Shown here piece after piece: positions 34,852-38,702 of a stretch of 38,702 bases of DNA. Position numbers and translations under genes: made by a program. Positions within the stretch are counted from its first letter, which is position 1; the number at the start of each line of letters is the position of its first letter. The notes under the pieces were generated by a model that saw nothing but the letters and a program-made list of their open reading frames with translations, was not told the origin of the DNA and made no database searches. The stretch is from Bacillus sp. CECT 9360 (GTDB lineage Bacteria; Bacillota; Bacilli; Bacillales; DSM-1321), in assembly GCF_918741275.1 (NCBI RefSeq), contig NZ_CAKKNA010000023.1:1-38702 (forward strand), given 5' to 3'.

Positions 34852-36213
34852 TCAATTCGTTCTTTTATCTAATTCTAAGAGAAGTTTATTGTTCTCTAAG
34901 ATGTCTTGATAAATGCCTTCGATTTCTGTTGAAATCGCATCTTCCATTCCTTTAATTAAACTTAGTTTTTGCTTCGCTCCTTCTTGTTGGTTTGTAATGT
35001 TTTTTAGGCTTAAAGCTAGCTCTTCACTTTCCGTTCGAATGGTAAGGACCTCTTCTGAGACATTTTTTAATTCCATGTTCTGTTGATTCACTTTCGAATC
35101 AACCTCATGCATAAGTCCATCAAAATCCTTGAATGATGAGAAACTCTCATTGATCTTATGTTTAATCTCAGCCAATCTTATGTTTAATCTCAGCCAATTG
35201 TTCTGAAATTTTTTTTAGAAGCATCATCCGAGGCTGTTGCGAGCTTTCCGACTTCTTTTGCTACTACTGAAAAACCTTTTCCTTGCTCACCTGCACGCGC
35301 TGTCTCAATGGAAGCATTGAGTGCTAAAATCTTTGTTTGTGCTAATATGCTAGAGATTGTTGATCTAATATTTCCCACAATTTGTGTTAAAGCTACAAGC
35401 TCTTTTAGTAATTCTGATGTTTCTGCCATATGGGCAGTCGCTTGCTTATTATCATCTCTTATTTCCTCTGAACCTCCTCCACTTTGCGAATCGTTTCACT
35501 ATACATACTGATTTTTTCTTCCATCAATTCAAACACCGAAAAAAACTGGGATAAATCTTTTGTATTGTCTATAAATACATTTTCTAATTGGCCAATAGAC
35601 GTTAAGTTATTTTTTACACTCTGTTTAATCGTGTGAGTAGATAGATCAATATCATTAAAGTTTTCCTTCATCGCTTGTACAAAAAACAGTTGAGTCATTA
35701 TCGATACTTGAACTGTGTCCTTCATTCTGAGCTGAACTAGGAATTTCCTCTAATATATTTAAGATATCTTCTATCGCTGGCCGATCGAATTGCGACTCGC
35801 CAATATAGCTGTAACGGATCGTATGCTGCTCATCTAAAATATATGTGCTAGGTATCGCAATTCGAAAACTGTCCCAATTTAATCGGTACAAAGATTTCAT
35901 ACTGTTTAATCACTGATCGCTTTTCATCAGATAATATCGGGATTTTTATTCCTTCGCTATCTACCTAATTTTGAATAGCCTTTAAGTTTTGACCTGCAAT
36001 CGCTAAGATTTGAATCCCTTTTTCCTGTAACACATCATAATACTCATTCAGCTGAACCAGCTGTTTACGACAATTAGGTCACCATGTTCCTCTGAGAAAT
36101 GTAATAATAACGGGTTGTTGTGGAAAATCTTACAGACGGATTTGGCGGTTATTTGTTGCCGGCAATACAAAATCAGGTACTTTTTTCCCAACAGTTAATC
36201 CTTTATTGGACAA
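34852..36213 (-). pseudogene. Decayed redoxin (AhpC/TSA-like) fused to an MCP signalling domain
   Basis: From a TTG at 36213 (GGAGTG six bases before) the minus strand encodes a thioredoxin-fold peroxiredoxin-like domain: VGKKVPDFVLPATNN, FLRGTW*PNCRKQLVQ, then IPILSDEKRSVIKQYE and IPSTYILDEQHTIRYSYIGE. It continues into a methyl-accepting chemotaxis signalling domain with [20 protein letters not shown] and [10 protein letters not shown], then coiled coil. Lesions: in-frame TAA (36130-36132), TGA (36079-36081) and TAG (35965-35967); frame changes near 35880, 35690 and 35470; a run of eight A near 35213; and a 22-bp tandem duplication at 35154-35197. No membrane segment is seen, so the ancestor was probably a cytoplasmic redox chemoreceptor-like protein. 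Confidence 0.75.
35154..35197. repeat. 22-bp perfect tandem duplication inside the MCP pseudogene
   Basis: The unit starting TCTTATGTTTAATCTCAGCC occupies 35154-35175 and again 35176-35197 without a mismatch. As 22 is not a multiple of three, it shifts the reading frame. Confidence 0.95.
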
Positions 36214-36463
36214 GAGAATCACTCCATATTCTTTATTTTGATTTACTATACTTATTGATACTGTTATTATATCAGCTTAAAAGGTGAATTTTTAATCAAA
36301 ATATTCTTATTTAAAGATAAAAGTTATCAACTGTATTAAGAACCATTACTTTTCGTATTAACCTGATTCATTAGCAATAGTAAACTCAACTTCACATGAC
36401 AAAAATTTCGTTCTTACATGACATTACAATAAGTAAATCAACAATGTTCTTTAAGAGAGCAAA

Positions 36464-36490
36464 AAAAACGAAACTAAGTTTCGTTTCAGA
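36464..36490 (-). terminator. Terminator hairpin, left copy of a 21-bp repeat
   Basis: On the minus strand AAACGAAAC-TTA-GTTTCGTTT followed by eight T in all: a textbook terminator with no intact gene directly upstream. An identical 21-bp hairpin occurs at 38388-38408 beside tRNA-fMet. Confidence 0.75.
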
Positions 36491-36606
36491 TTAAAGATTT
36501 GATGAACATGTTGAAATTTTATTAGATTATGTTGGAACTGTGGAAAGATGCACTTTAGACATAAAGATATAGGGCCTTGCTAATGATGAGTATTTAAATT
36601 AAAACA

Positions 36607-36655
36607 AAAAAAGATAAGCTTTCTACCCTTTTGGGAGTAGGAAATTTATCTTTAT
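36607..36655 (-). terminator. Terminator of the 63-aa membrane protein gene
   Basis: A long imperfect hairpin (AAAGATAA...TTATCTTT outer stem, CTACCC/GGGAGTAG inner stem); on the minus strand it is followed by TTTTTTTGTTTT. It begins about 60 bases after the stop of the gene at 36715-36906. Confidence 0.65.
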
Positions 36656-36714
36656 TGTTGAGCTTTTAGATAATTAATGTATACGCTTTACATGAATTGG
36701 CGGGGTGAAACGTA

Positions 36715-36906
36715 TTACAAGCTTGTAATACCCCTTTTTTTCTTTTGGTTATGAAGGAGTAAAGAAAGAGCCACTATATTAATTCCCACCCCTGTTATCA
36801 TTGTGATCCATTCTATAATTGGCGATGAACTAACTATAAGGGTAAAGGCAATTAAAGATGTCCCTATAGGAATAAATGGAAAGACCTTTTTTTGTAACTT
36901 ATCCAT
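36715..36906 (-). CDS. Small membrane protein (63 aa), unknown
   Basis: A 63-residue protein with two hydrophobic helices (about 9-27 and 30-52), starting MDKLQKKVFPFIPIGTSLIA and ending QKKKRGITSL. The ATG follows AAGGAGGAAT, and an upstream promoter and downstream terminator are both visible, so it is likely expressed. I do not recognise the family. It sits among remnants near the rrn operon end. Its last codons overlap a 20-bp palindrome. Confidence 0.65.
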   Translation of the reverse strand: MDKLQKKVFPFIPIGTSLIAFTLIVSSSPIIEWITMITGVGINIVALSLLLHNQKKKRGITSL

Positions 36907-36935
36907 TTTAATATTCCTCCTTAAATTTTGGGTAA

Positions 36936-36964
36936 ATTATACCATAATGATCCTGATAGTACAA
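36936..36964 (-). promoter_or_regulatory. Probable promoter of the 63-aa gene
   Basis: On the minus strand TTGTAC (36959-36964), a 17-base spacer and a perfect TATAAT (36936-36941) preceded by TGG, an extended -10. The gene starts 30 bases downstream. Confidence 0.6.
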
Positions 36965-36989
36965 AAATAAATTAGTTTACAGCAAATTC

Positions 36990-37139
36990 CTAACTCCATG
37001 CAGCCAGTAAAATCCATGAAATCACATTTAAGGAAATAACTATAGTTATTATATATTTCTGGGAACGTTGTGAAAGATAGGTTAAAGAGATAATCTGAAA
37101 TATAACAGACCAAACACTGAATATAGTAATACAGTTCAT
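36990..37139 (-). CDS. Possible small membrane protein (49 aa)
   Basis: An open frame MNCITIFSVWSVIFQIISLT ending WILLAAWS, with two hydrophobic helices. No clear Shine-Dalgarno site precedes the ATG, so it may be a truncated remnant. It lies upstream of the 63-aa membrane protein on the same strand, separated by that gene's own promoter. Confidence 0.3.
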   Translation of the reverse strand: MNCITIFSVWSVIFQIISLTYLSQRSQKYIITIVISLNVISWILLAAWS

Positions 37140-37198
37140 TAGTGAGTTGATATATTTAATGTCAAATAACGTTTAGCTTATAGACGCAAGTCCGAAAG

Positions 37199-38063
37199 GT
37201 GAATATAGAGAATCTACAAGAGAGCAGGGTCATTAGTTATACGGACGGGTATTTCGATATAATACCAGTTGAACTGATACAGGGTAGATTATTAGATGAT
37301 AATGATTTACTAGAAGGAAGAAAAGTTGCTGTCATAACCAAAGAGTTAAAGCAGCGGTTATTCCAAGACGAAAATCCCTTGAATAAAATTATAGAGGTTG
37401 AGGGAACTCCGCTAAAAATTGTTGGAGTTTATAAAGATAAAACTTCAAATATAATTGATTATGAAAAAAGAAAGATTCTTGTTCCAATGAGTATTTGGTC
37501 TTATTTATACGGTACTGAAGAGATTCAAATGATTTCCATACAAGCATTCGGAGGCGAAAACCTGGATCTTGCTGGTAAAAAGGCAGTTAAGTTCTTAAAT
37601 AATTCTAAAGATGTGGAAGGGAAATATAAAGTTCTTAATATAGAGATGATTTCAAAAAACGCGTCTACTATTACCGATATCATGACCGCTGTAATAAGTG
37701 GAATAGCAGCAATATCTAATTGTAGGGGGAATTGGTGTCATGAATATCATGTTGGTTTCTGTAACAGAAAGAACCCGAGAAATAGGCATTAGAAAGGCTC
37801 TTGGGGCAACTCGAAGCAAGATTTTGCTACAAATATTAATTGAGTCGGTAACCCTCACCTTCTTAGGGGGAGTAGCCGGTATAATTTTTGGAATTGGGAA
37901 TGCTTATATAATTTCATATTTCACTAACTTTCCTACCCTCATTTCATTTCCAGTAATATTCGGGGGTTTGGCATTTTCGGTAATCATTGGAGTTGTCTTT
38001 GGCATTCTTCCTGCGAATAAGGCAGCAAGACTTGATCCAATTCAGGCCTTTAGATATGAATAA
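37199..38063 (+). pseudogene. Truncated, frameshifted ABC transporter permease (MacB/FtsX type)
   Basis: The frame begins inside the extracytoplasmic MacB core domain (SYTDGYFDIIPVELIQGRLL) and lacks the first membrane helix and ATPase partner. Near 37717-37722 a single-base loss shifts the frame; restoring it joins SGIAAIS to IVGGIGVMNIMLVSVTERT, then REIGIRKALGATR and the last membrane helices ending ARLDPIQAFRYE. The C-terminal motif is diagnostic of MacB-like lipoprotein or peptide exporters. Both 5' truncation and frameshift show it is dead. Confidence 0.8.
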
Positions 38064-38077
38064 CGTGTACTCAAGTT

Positions 38078-38117
38078 GAAGATCCCTTCTGATCAGGCAG
38101 AGGGATTTCTTCTAATT
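38078..38117 (+). terminator. Terminator of the broken ABC permease
   Basis: AAGATCCCT and AGGGATTTCTT pair around TCTGATCAGGCAG, followed by CTTCTAATT; it starts about 15 bases after the permease stop. Confidence 0.5.
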
Positions 38118-38200
38118 CAACTAAACCAGCTAATAGTTTGTCAACATTTTTCAGTAAAAAAGTAAAATCTTTCATGCTATACTAAAAATGTGCATGAGAA

Positions 38201-38236
38201 ATAACCTTCCGTGTTCTCTTTATTGGAAGGTTTTGA
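38201..38236. terminator. Hairpin between the permease and IS110 remnants
   Basis: AACCTTCC and GGAAGGTT pair around a 14-base loop; only short T-runs follow. It lies just downstream of the transposase remnant on the minus strand and may be its terminator or part of the element's non-coding end. Confidence 0.4.
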
Positions 38237-38257
38237 GTTATTTAGTTAGATAAGGTT

Positions 38258-38389
38258 TTAAGCTATATCTTGGAAAGTCATTTTGTTTTTTGATAGGGCA
38301 AAAATCCAATGTAAGAGCTTATTTACACAAGCAATCATAGCTACTTTAAAAGGCTTTCCTTCTTCACGCTTTTTGTCGTAAAACTCAAA
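38258..38389 (-). mobile_element. C-terminal remnant of an IS110-family transposase
   Basis: The minus strand encodes FYDKKREEGKPFKVAMIACV followed by NKLLHWIFALSKNKMTF and a stop, the typical C-terminal end of IS110-type transposases. Only about 44 codons remain. The frame is cut at the hairpin at 38388-38408. No element ends could be identified. Confidence 0.7.
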
Positions 38390-38410
38390 CGAAACTAAGT
38401 TTCGTTTTTT
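38388..38410. terminator. Hairpin beside tRNA-fMet, right copy of the 21-bp repeat
   Basis: Same 21-bp hairpin (core CGAAAC-TAA-GTTTCG) as at 36464-36490. On the minus strand it follows the rrn operon's last tRNA but its T-tract is short (GTTTGAGTTTT); on the plus strand it ends in TTTTTT. It probably is the disrupted terminator of the rrn operon. Confidence 0.6.
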
Positions 38411-38415
38411 CATGA

Positions 38416-38489
<74 letters not shown>

Positions 38490-38575
38490 ACGGTATAAAT
38501 GATTCAGTTTTTGTTTATCATACATATCTAACTTATGCTTATACGTTAGAAGGTATGATTAAATAAATAATTTCA

Positions 38576-38692
<117 letters not shown>

Positions 38693-38702
38693 CATATAAA
38701 GG

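Larger units (their letters stand above)
36214..36714. other. AT-rich spacer with two minus-strand terminators, no gene
   Basis: Upstream of the redoxin/MCP pseudogene. A TGATATAAT (minus strand, about 36266-36274) could be an extended -10 for it. Beyond the two terminators listed separately I see no coding sequence or RNA gene. Confidence 0.5.

Noticed and set aside
35154..35197. CRISPR or regulatory repeat array
   Set aside because: Only two abutting units without spacers; it is a tandem duplication inside a pseudogene.

Overview
The window is chromosomal DNA of a low-GC Gram-positive spore-former of the Bacillaceae. Nearly every intact protein has a recognisable Bacillus subtilis counterpart, and much of the gene order (groES-groEL, ydiL-ydiK, rex, moaC, ydiF, tsaD-rimI-tsaB-tsaE, and yeaC-yeaD-yebA-guaA-pbuG) is the B. 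subtilis order read backwards. Both ends touch ribosomal RNA operons on the minus strand. The left edge holds the tandem promoters and boxA leader of an rrn operon running out of the window. The right edge holds a complete 5S rRNA and the initiator tRNA-fMet that end another rrn operon.

Left to right: (1) 1-300, rrn promoters; (2) 0.35-3.5 kb, glucose PTS permease PtsG and its antiterminator GlcT, with the RAT/terminator switch visible in the ptsG leader; (3) 3.6-7.1 kb, pbuG and guaA, each with a guanine-type purine riboswitch; (4) 7.1-11.8 kb, a structured intergenic repeat and the yeaC-yeaD-yebA operon (MoxR ATPase, DUF58 protein, transglutaminase-like membrane protein); (5) 11.9-21.8 kb, a complete type VII secretion operon (yukE-yukD-essB-essC-esaA-essA), with a strong terminator after yukE and another at the operon end; (6) 22.0-24.9 kb, a graveyard of mobile DNA next to the 3' end of groEL. 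It holds a frameshifted toxin-like tail, C-terminal remnants of three tyrosine recombinases and one serine recombinase, a partial second copy of the groEL 3' end, and one intact small operon (a 44-aa protein plus a GIY-YIG nuclease); (7) 24.9-27.0 kb, groES-groEL with a perfect CIRCE operator; (8) 27.2-31.5 kb, ydiL-ydiK, rex, moaC and the ABC-F protein ydiF; (9) 31.5-31.7 kb, a cluster of DnaA boxes; (10) 31.7-34.4 kb, the t6A tRNA-modification operon tsaE-tsaB-rimI-tsaD; (11) 34.4-38.4 kb, decayed accessory DNA: a broken redoxin/chemoreceptor-signalling gene, two small membrane-protein ORFs, a broken ABC permease and the tail of an IS110-type transposase; (12) tRNA-fMet and 5S rRNA.

The housekeeping blocks are ordinary and well supported. 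The unusual material is in three places: the groEL-adjacent integration site, where duplicated groEL ends and integrase tails point to repeated site-specific insertion; the redoxin-MCP pseudogene at 34.85-36.2 kb; and a 21-bp copy of a terminator hairpin that flanks about 1.9 kb of remnants between the rrn operon end and the redoxin-MCP gene. Start codons were chosen by Shine-Dalgarno position, so several are shorter than the longest open frame. Functions are assigned from recognised motifs and remembered family sequences; no database search was run.
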